From Bidens hawaiensis (Eukaryota > Streptophyta > Magnoliopsida > Asterales > Asteraceae), in contig JAIQDT010004240.1 in NCBI GenBank assembly GCA_021521415.1, positions 1 through 64,000 of the forward strand: DNA of 64,000 bases, read 5' to 3'. Position numbers and translations under genes: made by a program. The stretch's first letter is position 1. Each line of letters begins with the position of its first letter. Shown here piece after piece: positions 20,905-32,686 of the stretch. Below the pieces are notes generated by a model. The model was not told the DNA's origin, made no database searches, and worked only from the letters and a program-made list of their open reading frames with translations.

Positions 20905-22150
20905 AGTTTGGAATTGATCTACATGTAACATTTGCGTAATTGAGCTCCATTCCATGTTCTTGGGATGGGAGTGCCATCGAGCCTTTCGAGCCGGTATGCG
21001 CCATTTCCCAAAACTTATTTGATAATGTATGGTCCTTCCCAGACCGGGGCCAGCTTTCCTGGGCGCTCTTGGTTCGAAGCCTCGTTGTTACGCAATATGT
21101 AGTCACCTACATTGAAGTTGCAGAGTTTTACCCGCGTGTTGTAGTACTTTTGCATTTGTCGCTTGTAGTTCTCTTCACGCGCTGCGGCTAAGTCTCTGCG
21201 TTCTTCGGTCAGCATAAGGTCTAACCGTCTTTCCGCATCATTGTCTTCTAGCTGAACCAAGACCCTTGGTGAGGGTAGACCAATTTCGACCGGGACCATG
21301 GCTTCAGTGCCATAAGTGAGGCTGAACGGGGTTTCTCCCGTACTTGCCTTTTTCAACGTTCTGTTTGCCCAAAGGACGTGTGGAACTTCGTCCACCTAGC
21401 CGGATCTGTGTTCCAGAAGTCTTTTCTTTATGCTGTCGACGATGCTCTTATTTGCTCTTTCCACCTCGCCGTTACCCTGCGGGTGTGCCACTGAGGTAAA
21501 GGTGTGGGTGATTTGAAGTTCTTCCAGCCACTTTTGTAACTTCTTGTCAGCAAAGTTGGTGCTGTTATCGCTCACCAAAGTCTGTGGAAGTCCAAAACGA
21601 CAAATAATAAATTCCCAAATAAATTTTTTGATATGTTTTGCGGTTGTTTGGGCTAAGGGTTTTGCTTCTATCCACTTGGTGAAGTAGTCGATGGCTACCA
21701 CTAGAAACTGAACGTTTCCTGCTGCTGTGGGAAATGGGCATGTCACATCGATGGCCCACTTCTGAAATGGCCATGAAGAGGTGACTGGAACAAGTTCATT
21801 CTTCGGGCGATGCGTGTTGGGTGCGTAGAGCTGGCAAGACCTACACTTTCTGATGTATGCCAGCGCATCCGTATGCATCCCCGGCCAAAAGTATCCCGCG
21901 TTGTTTAGCTTGGCTACAACAGCGCGTGGACCTGCGTGTACTCCACAGATGCCCTCGTGCACTTCCCTTAGGAGGTAGCCAGCATCTTGGTTGTCCACGC
22001 ATCTTAGGAGTGGGTCAAGAAAGTTACGTCTGTAAAGGATGTCATCGATGAGTTGATAGTTCAGTGCTTTACAACGTATTTTTCTTGCCTGTTTTTTGAC
22101 TCTGGTAGTATACCCGCCGCAAGGTAATTTATTATTGGTGTCATCCACGT
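20905..22150 (-). pseudogene. Tat element integrase, with premature stops
   Basis: Zinc-binding region around EVHEGICGVHAGPRAVVAKL and CRSCQLYAPNTH. Catalytic core with WAIDVTCPFP (first Asp), LVSDNSTNFAD (second Asp) and HPQGNGEVERAN (Glu). The C-terminal part ends with WEGPYII near 21015. In-frame stops at 21394-21396 and 21012-21014 and a one-base loss in an A run near 22100 break the frame. The reading continues past the last stop to about 20930. The intact enzyme would insert the DNA copy into the host genome. Confidence 0.88.
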
Positions 22151-22724
22151 TTCTGTACCGGTTTGGATGACACAGATTTCTTTGTGCGGGACTGATGGTG
22201 CTCCAAGGAGTTCAATGCGGATGTCCTTTCCCAAGTGGGTGAAGGCTAATGATGCAAGCTTGCTTAACGCATCCGCAGATTTGTTTTCGCTACGCTTGAC
22301 GTGTATGACTTTACAATCGTTAAAATCGCGCATAAGGGTTTTTGCTTGTGCGAGGTACAGGGCCATTGTGTCGTTCACGGCTGTGTATGTCCCGTTTATT
22401 TGGTTGGCTACTAACATGGAATCCACGTGGGCTTCCAAGTTTTTCACTCCCATCTTACGCGCAATTCTCAGCCCGGCCAAGAATGCTTCATACTCCGCTT
22501 CGTTATTCGTACTTGGAAAATCCAGTCGAATAGCGTAAGTGTATTCTTGGCCTGCTGGGTTGGTTAGTTTCAACCCTGCGCCTGAACCCTCGTTGCTGGC
22601 TGCTCCATCAGTGTAGAGTCGCCAGACATAATCGATGTCCTGTGCTGGGGAGGGTTGAGCCTCCTCCTGGCACTCTTTCTCCCGCGAAGCGGGGACTTCT
22701 GCAATAAAGTCGGCCAAGACCTGG
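22061..22724 (-). pseudogene. Tat element second RNase H (archaeal-like)
   Basis: Motifs RLYTDGAASNEGSGAGL, NNEAEYEAFLAGLRIA, VDSMLVANQI and KRSENKSADALSKLA give the D-E-D-D pattern of an archaeal-type RNase H. It lies between the classical RNase H and the integrase, as in Tat-lineage elements. A stop codon separates it from the upstream domain near 22725. Confidence 0.88.
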
Positions 22725-22726
22725 CC

Positions 22727-24021
22727 TTATATGGCTAGTCTCGGCTTGTACTTTATCGCGTATTCTCCCAATTCTATTGCCCATTTGGCTAGGCGTCCCG
22801 ACAATTCGGGTTTGCCTAGAACGTTTGCAAGTTTGAAGTTGGTGAGAACGGTGATTGGGTGACCTTGGAAATATCGTCTTAGCTTGCGTGAAGCCTGTAC
22901 AAGTGCTAAGACTAATTTTTCCAGGGTAGAGTACCGGGTTTCTACGTCTGTTAGGACACGGCTAACATAGTAGATGGGCATCTGGATGCCTTTTCGCTCT
23001 ACTAGTAGGACTCCTCCGGTTGCTCTATCTGTGGCGGAAATGTATAGGATTAATTCCTCCCCCGCTTCTGGTGCTGTGAGCGCTGGGAGTTCGATCAAGC
23101 GTGACCGAATTTCTTGAAAAGTTGCTTCCGCTTCTGGTGTCCAGCGGAAGTGCGTTTTCTTTAAGCAGTTTCTCTATGTTGACACGAATGGAAACGACCT
23201 ATCCGCATGGTTTGCCAAAAAGCGGTTGAGTGCGACTAGTCGTCCATTCAGTGTCTGAGCTTGCTTGATGGTAGTAGGTGATTCCATTTTGATAATGGCT
23301 TCGACCTTTTCAGGGTTCGCTCTAAAGCCATCTTTAGTAACGATGACTCCTAAGAACTTCCCTTCTTCCATCCCAAAGGAACACTTGCTCGGATTGAGCT
23401 TCATGTTTATCTTTCTGAGCGTGTTGAAAGTTTCTTCGATGTCTTTCAACATCGCTTCTGGGTCAGGGCTTTTGATGACCAAGTCATCCATGTAAACTTC
23501 CAAGTTCCTCCCAATTTGGGCATGAAACTCTTTGTCCATCAGGCGTTGGTATGTGGACCCGGCATTCTTAAGTCCGAATGGCATCATTTGATAACAAAAT
23601 GTGCCATCGGGCGTCCGAAATGCGGTTTTGTCCTGATCGTCAACGGCCATGTGGATTTGATGGTACCCCTTATACGCATCAAGGAAGCATTTAAGGTGAA
23701 ACGGTGCTAATGAATCTACCTTGAGGTCAATTTCGGGTAACGGGTAACAATCTTTGGGGCATACTTTGTTTAAATCTTTGAAATCTATGCACATGCGCCA
23801 TTGTTTGTTAGATTTCGGTACCATGACGGGATTTGCAACCCATGTTTGATATCTGCTAACGCGTACGATGCCCGCGTCAAGGAGTTCCTTGACTTGGGTT
23901 CTACACGCGTTAGCTTGTTCCGCCCCCATTACTCTGCGCTTTTGTATGACTGGCGCAAAAGCTGGGTCACACTTGAGCTTATGCTCTGCCTTACTTCGAG
24001 GTACACCGTGTCATGTCAGCT
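22727..24021 (-). pseudogene. Tat element reverse transcriptase and first RNase H
   Basis: The RT has MCIDFKDLNKVCPKDCYPLP, FLDAYKGYHQI, the catalytic VYMDDLVIKS, and KCSFGMEEGKFLGVIV. The following degenerate RNase H covers about 22727-23150. A stop near 23174 separates RT from RNase H. Upstream, at 24022-24026, the frame is cut by the solo LTR insertion. Protease-side sequence resumes at 27536. Confidence 0.9.
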
Positions 24022-24679
24022 GGTGTTGTGACACCCGGTAATTATTTCACACTCTAATCTATATACTTGATTTAAATTATGTGTTGATTATATAAGTTAT
24101 ATGACGTATAAACCATAGTATACTTGAAATGTGAACGAGAACAGTCGTAATGCCTATAGGATTGTATAAAGTGCCGATGAGAACGACTATATGATAAAGA
24201 CAGCCCAGTAATAGTCAGAGGTGACAAACATATCAAGCTAAATATATACCTATGATCCAATATAAGGGGTAATGGTAAGACCATGCCCAGTAATGTTCTA
24301 ATACTCTAATTAGGACCAAAACGCCATAAACGTTTAAATAATGGAATATAGTCGCCGAACCGGCCAAATCAATGATACATTATACAGTGAGACGACCAAG
24401 ATATGAAACTATGAAGGAATTAAAGGTATACTAGTCAAAAATAATATGAAGTTAATAATTTAAACAATCCATAAAGGATTACAATATGGAGCACTATTTA
24501 ACCAAATATAACTCCGGGCTAAATTTAAATATACATCATACCGGGAACCAAAATAAATACGGGTTCCATATCATCTATAATATACCCAAAGTTCAAACAG
24601 AAGAGTGGAAAAACTCTGCGTGACATTGGGAAACCCGTGGGAAGAATCCTTGCGAAAAACCCTAAAAAACCAAAAATCC

Positions 24680-24850
24680 TTTTCAAAGACCCTGTGCTCA
24701 AAGTGCTCAAAGACCCTGTGCTCAAAGTGCTCAAAGACCCTGCGGGAAGACCTGCGGGAAGACCTGCGGGAAGACCCTGCGGAAGACCCTGCGGGGAAGA
24801 CCTGCGGGAAGACCTGCGGGAAGACCCTGCGGGAAGACCTGTGGGAAGGG
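24680..24850 (+). repeat. Minisatellite in the solo LTR
   Basis: Two copies of GACCCTGTGCTCAAAGTG followed by at least eight 12-14 bp units of the type GACC(C)TGCGGGAA. Confidence 0.85.
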
Positions 24851-25128
24851 AATACTTCCGCCCAAAATGAGCCAGTCTATGCTTCTGGAAGATCTTATCT
24901 TTTACCTACCAAGGTATGGGCACAATATTGAAAGTACTACAAGATCAAGCAAAATCTTCCTAACCATTCCCTATGGCCGCCTACCCCCATTCCATCAAAT
25001 AAACAACAATAAAAACCATGCTTTGACCAACTATTTCACTTTATGGTGTAAGATTTGACACCCTTAAATCAAGGGATTGTAATCTTTTGGATCCCCCAAA
25101 TCAAGGGATGTGTTCCCTTGGGTTTGCC

Positions 25129-25137
25129 TATAAATAA
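25129..25137 (+). promoter_or_regulatory. TATA box of the solo LTR
   Basis: CTATAAATA followed about 30 bp later by an ACACCACACACAAAC start-like region. Confidence 0.55.
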
Positions 25138-26089
25138 GACCAATTATTTTGATGAAAAACACCACACACAAACTCATACAAACCCTTAAACACACTCCAA
25201 ATTTCTCTCTTTTCATGGCTGAAGAACAGCAGCAGCGCAACACCAAGCAACCGCCTCTTTGCAACCCAATTTCTCTATAATTCTGCCCTGAACCTCTGAA
25301 CCCTATATATCGTTGGAAAGCTAGAAGAAATCCTTAAACCGTAGTGGAAAGCCTTGAACGGATCTCTGCCCGGAAAACTCGGTAAGAAGCTTTGAACCTT
25401 CGAAGGTCACTGCTGGGAAACTGCATTTTCCAGCAGTACCCACCTCTCTTCTTTTGTTCATATCTCACAAACTACTTGGTATTTTTCGGTGATTCTTGTT
25501 TAGAAATCCAAGGAAACTCGTAAGGATCACGAACCATCTTTTGAATATCCATTTCCGGCTTAATTTCAGCACTTGGTAAGCCTAAAAGTCTAATTGTTCT
25601 TCATAAAATACTTGCTGGAAAATGGTTCTTTTCTGTCCAGCCAACACACACTCGTTTCCTTTGATTTTAACACTTGTGTTCATGTTTAATAAACATATTC
25701 TAGAGCCTACACTACAAGACCATCATCCAAGAGCCTAAACACGCTCAAGAACGTCTCGAAAAACCGACATTTCCAAGGTAATAAAATCATATTATGTTTA
25801 ATAGAAAAACATGGATTAAGCCTAAGATACATATATTTAATGAGGTGATAAATCATGAATATAAACTTGAAGTGTGACATATAAGTAAGGATAAATCATG
25901 TTAAGTATAAGATATAAAGGATTTAAAGGGGTGTTTAAGGAAGGTTAAGGTAAAAATGATCTTCAGTAGTAAAACCCATTTATAAATAAACAAGATGATC
26001 TAAATGTAAAAATGGAATTTTGGTTATGTTAAACTTTACAAAGGATATAACTAACGTATTAAAAACCGTATCGGGTTCGTCATAAAAGT

Positions 26090-26140
26090 AAAAATAATAA
26101 TAGTAATAATAATAGTAATAATAATAATAATAATGATAAA
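26090..26140. repeat. AAT microsatellite in the solo LTR
   Basis: About a dozen AAT/AGT trinucleotide units. Confidence 0.85.
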
Positions 26141-27535
26141 ATATGAGTACTAGTAAGATATATATAATATATGCTTATAAGATTTAAAAAGGATATTAAT
26201 AATACTTATAATATATACATAACAAAATAAGTATACAAGTCATACACATATATTCCTATATATGTGCAATAAATATAAAATACGGGTTTTTGTGATGGAC
26301 ATTGCGAGTAACTGGAAGGGTGGAGGTGCCGGTAGTCGGGACGTCCTGTCTAGGCTGGTAACTGAATATATCATAGATGGGCCCGTTACCTACCTGGGGA
26401 CTAACGATGAGAGCTCCAAAACCTATTAGGCCAAAGCATGTCACGAACGTCATGATTACCGACTAATAATTTGTATCGAGCATTCCCTAATGCTCGAAGG
26501 ATATATATATAAAGAGAATATAACGGGCATATATATAACAAGTATAAGACGTTGTCTAACGTCCATATCGCTAAGGTATAAAAATACATATATACCGCCA
26601 CCTCATAAGTATGTATCGGGCTAAGTATTAATAGTAGTATAAGTATTATGTACTGAAGAATGTACGTATACGATATAATACAGGAAACTCACCAAGTATA
26701 ACGGAACATTATTCCTCGATTTAAGGTGAGTCTCACAGCCCCTATTTTCACTATTTTCACTATGTTTTAAACTGTTTTCGGGGCGAGGGACACGTGTTTA
26801 AATATGTTTTATCATGGTGTATATCTTGATTTACAATGTGCGTGTACATGAGATATTTGGCGCGCTCATGGTACATAAAGTCCCCGGTATATATTGTAAC
26901 CATAAACTATAGGCAACTATAGCCGAGGAACTCTACGGGTAGTACTACTGGTCTGACCAACCCACTCGTAAGTGGTCGCGCCACTTTATAAGACGGGTGC
27001 TTAGTTTTCCGATTTATTTATTCCCTCGTGGACTCGTGGGATGTTATGTGGGGCTTTATGGTGTATATATATAGTCAAGGAATGGTTACGAACTCATGTA
27101 TTCACGTTACACTGCAAGTCATGGATATTGCATTCATGACGTTATGAGAATTATATTAGAAAGCATTTTATCGAGTCACAAAACTTGTGAACTCACTCAG
27201 TTTATACTGATTAAATTATTTTACGTGTCTTTCAGGTATTTAGCCACGTGGAGAAGTCACGGTGTCTCACTATGATTTTATGTTTAACTATGAAAATTTC
27301 ATGTATGAGGATTTTATATTTTGGAGTTTTCATGGTTTTATTCCCCCTTCGGCGGGACATAACTGTGAAATCTCAATATGTTACATGTAAACTTTATTAT
27401 TTTGTAAAACTTATATCATGAATGAAATCCTCATGTATTTTTATCATATAGTTGTTTGCTTAACCGCGCTCTCGAAAAACCTTTCATGAGTCGCACACCG
27501 GTTGTTTCCGCCTATGGACCGGGTGTGACAGGTGT

Positions 27536-28495
27536 CCACGCGAAGATGTCAGCATTTTTCTGTAGTAAGCGCTTGAGTAAGGTGCGCGTAGGATCGGTGA
27601 TTGTTGGGCCAATGGTAACAGCCTGGTCAGGGTATTTGCCATTGAAGGCCCATTCTTCTGGTTCGGTGATGGTTGGTTTAGCCATCTTTGGTTTGGGTTT
27701 AGATGAGACAGATGCGATGCATACCTTGGAAATACCGGTGATCATCGCTACACCCTCAGCTGTTGGCCATCCCATCATGCCGTGGACTGAAGATACCACG
27801 GTATTGAATCTTGCCATCCCGTCTCTCCCGAAGAGAATGTCGTATGTGTGGTGTGGCTTCCTCATCACGACAAAGTCCACGTCTTCTGTGCGGGAGTGTT
27901 TCCCGTCTGTGAGAATGACGGGGAAAGATAGGATACCCAGGGGGGTGTTTGTGCTGCCGTCGAACCCTTCCATCGAGGCGTAGACTGTTTCCAGGCGTTC
28001 CTTGTCTTCGTCGTCTAGCTTGTCGAAGAACTGCCTGTACATAACCGTTGACAAGGCGCCGTTGTCAGCAAGAGTGCGGGAAGTAATGTAGTGCCCCAGC
28101 TGGCTTTTGATGACGATAGGGCCTTCTTTGCTGAGTCCTCCTGGCACTCGCGGGAAGCGCACCTCAGCTTCCTTCCACGCGCATGGTTCTGTCGTTCGTC
28201 TTTTTCTTCCTCTGATGTTACTATGAACCATGTGGATGCTGATGTCAACGGGTTTTCGTCCGTTGCCTTTGTATCGGTTATCATTCCTCCCTCCATTCTT
28301 GATTGATGCCACAAGGTGTGTAAGTCTTCCATCCTTGACGAATGTTTCAACAATATCCTTCAAGGATGTACACTCCTCAGTGTTGTGACCCTTTGTCCCG
28401 TGGAAGTCACAGGATTTGCTCTGATCCGCATTAGGTCGCTTCCGGATCATTGGAGCTTTTGGCCATGGGAGTTTTTCGGTGGCAAATATCTCCAT
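27536..28495 (-). CDS. Tat element protease region (partial, downstream part of gag-pol)
   Basis: Open frame with a C-H-C cluster (CDFHGTKGHNTEECTSL), a probable aspartic protease site in which the usual D-S/T-G triad reads ADNGALST, and FVVMRKPHHTYDILFGRDGM downstream. It stops against the solo LTR at 27530. The Asn in place of Ser/Thr after the active-site Asp may mean loss of activity. Confidence 0.8.
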
Positions 28496-28636
28496 GACGC
28501 TTTTGGTGAGTGGCGTCCACCGGGGTTTTCGGCTTGATGGGTGCGTGTTATCCCTTCCGCCTACTAGAGGGCGAGAGCTGGATGAGGTGTCAAAGTTTAC
28601 CCTTGACTGCTAAATACCTAGCTTCCTCTTTTTGTT

Positions 28637-29800
28637 TTACCGGGCGGTCCGAACGTTGTTTTCTCTAGTCCTCTGCGTGTAGAGGTGTGTATTCTGGGGA
28701 AGATCCCTACCCAGTTGCTTCTCCGTTTCGGCAAAGCGCTTGGCCGCCGTCATGATGGCATCCCATGTGGATGGCATGCCGTCCTTACCCGTCAACGTGC
28801 GGATAAGCTCTGGGTATTCGGCGCCCTGGATGAAAGCGGCGCGAACAAGATCTTCGCTTATGGTGCCCAGACTCAGCTTTTTCGAGTTGAAGCGAGTGAT
28901 GAAGTCTAGTAAAGATTCATCCTCCTCTCTAACGCAGTTGAGGATCGTCCACTGCTCTTCAGTATATTTCCTCTGTTGACTGAAGTGTTGGCTGAACTTG
29001 TGTTGGAAGTCCGCCCAATCATAGATGTGGTGGACCGGTAAACGATCAAACCACGCCCTGACCGCTCCAACCAGCGTCATCTGGAACATATAACACCACG
29101 TGGGTTCCGTCTAGTTGCTGACGGTTGCCCCCGCTATGAATCTGTTCAAGTGATCGTCTGGGTCGGATATACCATCATAAATGCCTATGTTGGACATTTG
29201 TTTGGCACTCTTCGGGGCGATTGCTTCCGCAATGTCCCTTGCAAACTTGGACGTTCCCGCATTTGCAACAGTTGGTCTAAAGGTTTTGGAGAAGTCACGT
29301 GGGTTTCCCCTCGCGTTCCTTGGTTCGAAGGTTTCTCCAAAATTCCTTCTCGGTTGGAAGTCTGTTTCTTTGCGCTTCCCTTTCGCCCTATGACGAGGGT
29401 TTGCGTCACTGTCGGACTCCTCCCGATCATCGTCCCAGTACTCGTATTCATTGCTCATGTTGAGCTGTTGTCGAGTGCTTCCGAATTCGTCAGCCTGTTG
29501 GAGTGAACGTAAGCGTTCATCCAACTCAGCTTGGAATTCCTTCTGACGTGCTTCCGCCCACGCTTTAACTTGATCAAGTGTTTGGCGGGGGAGCCTCGTC
29601 TGTTGTCTTTCCACCTGGGTATCAATGAATCCCAGGGGAGGATTGTTTACTGCACTTGCTCCGGCTTGGGTAACCGCGGTAGTGTTCGTAAAATTTGTGT
29701 ACTCACCGGTGTTCCCCCCAATAGCTGGGGTTGTGGTTACCGGGGTTTCTTGGTCACTCGCTGGCCTTGGCACCGGAGTAACCTTAACCATCTTTCCAGA
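28637..29800 (-). pseudogene. Tat element gag
   Basis: The likely start is MVKVTPVPRPASDQ near 29791. The N-terminal part is charged and low in complexity and ends ISDPDDHLNRFIAGA. An in-frame stop at about 29110 is followed by the gag core MFQMTLVGAVRAWFDRLP, FSQHFSQQRKYTEEQ and EDESLLDFITRFNSK. The two parts are the same polyprotein broken by one stop codon. The frame ends again near 28637. Confidence 0.82.
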
Positions 29801-29837
29801 TGTTTTGAAAAAACTGAGAAAATTAGTTCTAGCTTTT

Positions 29838-29855
29838 ATGCACGGATGGCGCCAA
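29838..29855 (-). promoter_or_regulatory. Primer-binding site of the Tat element
   Basis: On the minus strand TTGGCGCCATCCGTGC follows the 5' LTR directly. TGGCGCC-type sites are common in Tat/Athila elements. Confidence 0.75.
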
Positions 29856-30814
29856 TGAAGAAACACTAATCGACCCGGGCAGATTACGGATAATCTGGGG
29901 GTTAAGTAGATGTTTCCCACGAGGATTAGGTCCGGCAAAGATGGTTATTCTTTAGATGACCTGCAAAACAGACACCGTGAGCTCGTCACTAAGAAGGGGG
30001 GGTTCCTCCTTGTGACCACCCTCCGGCGTGAGAATCAGACTAGATTGCTCTGAATATAAGTGTATATTAAGAGAAATAGCTAGAGAAGATAAGATGATGA
30101 TACCGTTCCAAGGTGTTGGAGTATTTATAGCCGAAGGTAGGTGTCCAAGAAGGTACAGCCAGCTGTATAATATTCATTTTCTACCAACTGTGGGCTACGC
30201 ACGTGCCATGCTAGTGGTTGGTGGGTAGGCAGCGGCTGATAGTGACATGGCCGGCTGTGTACTATTCCTTTTCCACCAACTGCAGGCTATGTACGTGCCA
30301 CGACAAGGGTTGGTGAGTAGGCAGCGGCTGATAGTGACATTTTGTACTAGAGCATGCTCCTCCTCGTACTGTTGTCGGTGAGCTGTCACCTTGTGATTGG
30401 TTCATGGGCTGCTTTGGTCAGATCTTGTCTATTTTGTCCATACCTTGGCAGGTATAGTACAAAAGATCTTCCAGAAGCGTACGGACTGGCTCATTTGGGC
30501 GGGAGTATTCCCGCCTTGCTCATTCTTTCTTCAGGTGACATTACTGAATTATTAAGAGTTAGTGCCTTGTGCGTGTAGCCTTGCTATTAGTGCGGGTAGC
30601 CTTCCCTGATGGCTTGTATCCGCAGATGCGGGAACAGGCGGGGTACTTCACCATTGGGAGGCTTTTCCTGCCGGAACAGCTGGCGTACTACCCGTAAGGT
30701 CTTCATCTCTGAGCATGGTGGGTCCTGCGGAACCAGTTGGTCCTTGCGCAGACGTCCCTCTTCAAGGTGAGTCTTTGCGGGTCCAACTGAGCTCTGCTGG
30801 GACCTACCTCTTCA
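29856..30814 (-). repeat. 5' LTR of the Tat element
   Basis: A 959-bp copy of 14981-15944. The TATA box on the minus strand is at 30121-30130. It lies in gene A intron 3 and points the same way as gene A. Confidence 0.93.
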
Positions 30815-30839
30815 ACGATAAAACAAAAAAAAGAAAAAC

Positions 30840-31840
30840 CTGTGTTGAACACGTTTTCAGAATTCCTGGACTGAAAGGACACCACAATATTCAATATGAG
30901 CTCACATTTTTCTCTTAGTTGTTTAAGAAGGCGAGCGAGTTCAATGTCTTCAGGTGTAGATTGTTGTTGAAGCTGCTCACAATTAAATAACATTTATAAA
31001 CATCATGAAAGCTAATGTTAATTATAATTTAGATGACGTAGCTTCTTACCAGTTGTGGCCAATGAGAGGTTTCTAGCAAGAAAATAATTTCTTCATTCTG
31101 CTCTCGGTTTTTCCACATATTCTCATCGATTTTATGTGGTGGCTGCGAATCTACTTTTACCAAATAACGTTCTCCTGAAACATATAAAATGTCAACATAT
31201 GAAAAACTTAACTCGTAATCAAATATCAAATCAAAATCACAAAAATTTGAGGGAAAATCTTAAATTCAAAATCGGAGCTCCAGATAAAACATCTCAACCC
31301 GAGTTGCGCACACTGACTATGAGCCCCATAACTTAAAACAGAGCAAAAGTTATTCCCATCTAAACTGCTTTCTAAACCGAGTTGGTTCTTCAACTGGTTT
31401 TGACTCGATCCGATCCAGCTTCAGATTCTGGTTTGGGATCTGAAACCGAACCAAAACATCAGTTTTTAATTAGTTTAATAACTCCTCCATTGAAACTAAC
31501 CAAATCGAACCTAATAAAAACAACTTCATAACTGTACTTATCCTTTTTCCCTTAAACCAGTTTTGACTAGCTTAATATTCACCTTTTAAGCTACACTACT
31601 GAAATTAAGTTAACTGATCATGATATAACTACACTACTGAAATTGATCATAATTCAATAATTTAAGTAACGAACCTTCAGGGAGCGGACGAGCAGCGTCG
31701 TCTTGGAGACTAGCAGACAACTGGCGGAGCTGTTGCGTAAGGCAAGAGACGTCGTCGGAAAGCGGGGGGAAAGGGTGCTTATCATAATAAGAAGAAAGGA
31801 AGGCTCTGGTTATTGGAACCAGACCGGATTTTGAGACCAT
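30840..31840 (-). CDS. GOLD-domain-like protein gene A, exons 1-3 (5' block)
   Basis: Exon 1 is 31675-31840, starting MVSKSGLVPITRAFLSSYYD. Exon 2 is 31050-31174 (ENMWKNREQNEEIIFLLE). Exon 3 is 30840-30972 (TPEDIELARLLKQLREKC). Phases match exon 4 at 14894 exactly, so intron 3 is 15.9 kb and consists almost wholly of the Tat element 14981-30814. Copy B at 34428-37403 shows the same exon order with ordinary short introns, which supports the model. Whether gene A is still expressed and correctly spliced cannot be told from sequence. Confidence 0.85.
31360..31600. repeat. Degenerate hAT-like insertion in intron 1 of gene A
   Basis: Built from AACCGAACC/GGTTTTGACT words. The same insertion is present in intron 1 of copy B (about 36360-36655), so it predates the gene duplication. 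Confidence 0.5.
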
Positions 31841-32179
31841 TTTGATCGATCAAACGAACATTTGGTTTATTGATAATGGTGGGTTGATGAGTCGTTGATC
31901 GGAAGCAGCATAAAGTAATTGGAGGAAAAGAATATGCTGATTTTGGAAGAAGAAGATTCGGGTTGCTGGAGGTGGTGGAATAAGAAGTTAATACCGTTAA
32001 CATGAGCCTTTTCCATCCATTATTGATTGCTTCAAAATTAAGTTAGTTACTTAACCAACGCTTTATTTATTTATATTTACTTTTATCCTTTAGTCTTCTT
32101 TTTTTTCATTATTGTTGGAAGGAAGCCAGTGTTATTATTTTATAAAAGTTAGTTACAAGTGTTATTAATAAATTTCTTG

Positions 32180-32686
32180 TAGGCATGTGAACGGACCGAT
32201 CGTTGGTGAATTGTTCGTGAATTATTATGTGGAAAGTTCATGTTTGTTTTTTTAACAAACGAACATACATGAACACGTGTTTTATTCGCTAATTTTTGTT
32301 TGTGAATGTTCGTTTATTTATGTTCAATAATGTCTGTTTATTTATGTTCGTTTACATATTAATATAAATAATTAATATATAATCTTGAAGAGTAATCTAC
32401 TTAATGGTTTTATATTTGTTCATTTCAGTTCGTTTATGGTTGTTTGTGTTCATTTACATTTGTTCATATATGTTCATCTATATTGGTTTATCTTTGTTAA
32501 ACATGTCCGTGAACACTTTGTTTAAAATTTAAACAAATGAACATAAACGACACGTACATATTCACTTTTTAAATAAACGAACACGGACACAAGATATTTG
32601 TTAGATTAAGTGTTCATGTTCGTGTTTGTTTAAGGTTTAATGAATGAACATGAACATGCTCTTGTTCGTGTTCATTTACATACCTA
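32180..32686. mobile_element. hAT-like MITE with GTTCGTTTA subterminal words
   Basis: Inverted ends TAGGCATGTGAAC and, inverted, TAGGTATGTAAAT. Flanking 8-mers ATTTCTTG and AATTCTTA agree at six of eight positions. Dozens of GTTCAT/GTTCGTTTA words fill the 507-bp body on both strands. Confidence 0.65.

Larger units (their letters stand above)
24027..27530 (+). mobile_element. 3.5-kb solo LTR (Tekay/Del-type ends) inserted in the Tat pol gene
   Basis: Inverted ends TGTGACACCCGG and CCGGGTGTGACA are flanked by a perfect GGTGT duplication (24022-24026 and 27531-27535). The 3504-bp insert has no gag-pol frame, no primer site and no second LTR, so it is best read as a solo LTR left by recombination. 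Very long LTRs with these ends are typical of Tekay/Del elements (from memory). Orientation is by the TATA box at 25129 and is an inference. Confidence 0.85.
14981..30814 (-). mobile_element. Tat/Retand-type Ty3/gypsy retrotransposon in intron 3 of gene A
   Basis: The ends are TGAAGAAACA and CTCTTCA, flanked by a perfect ACGAT duplication (14976-14980 and 30815-30819). It reads on the minus strand: 5' LTR 29856-30814, primer site, gag, protease, RT, first RNase H, second (archaeal-like) RNase H, integrase, a long 3' region with an antisense gene, polypurine tract, 3' LTR 14981-15944. A second RNase H and an antisense extra gene are hallmarks of the Tat lineage (established knowledge). By eye the two LTRs differ at about 19 of 960 positions plus a few indels. 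Several pol stop codons and a 3.5-kb solo LTR show that it is dead. Confidence 0.93.

Noticed and set aside
27456..27983. Plus-strand open frame of 175 codons
   Set aside because: Antisense of the Tat protease region, partly crossing the solo LTR end.
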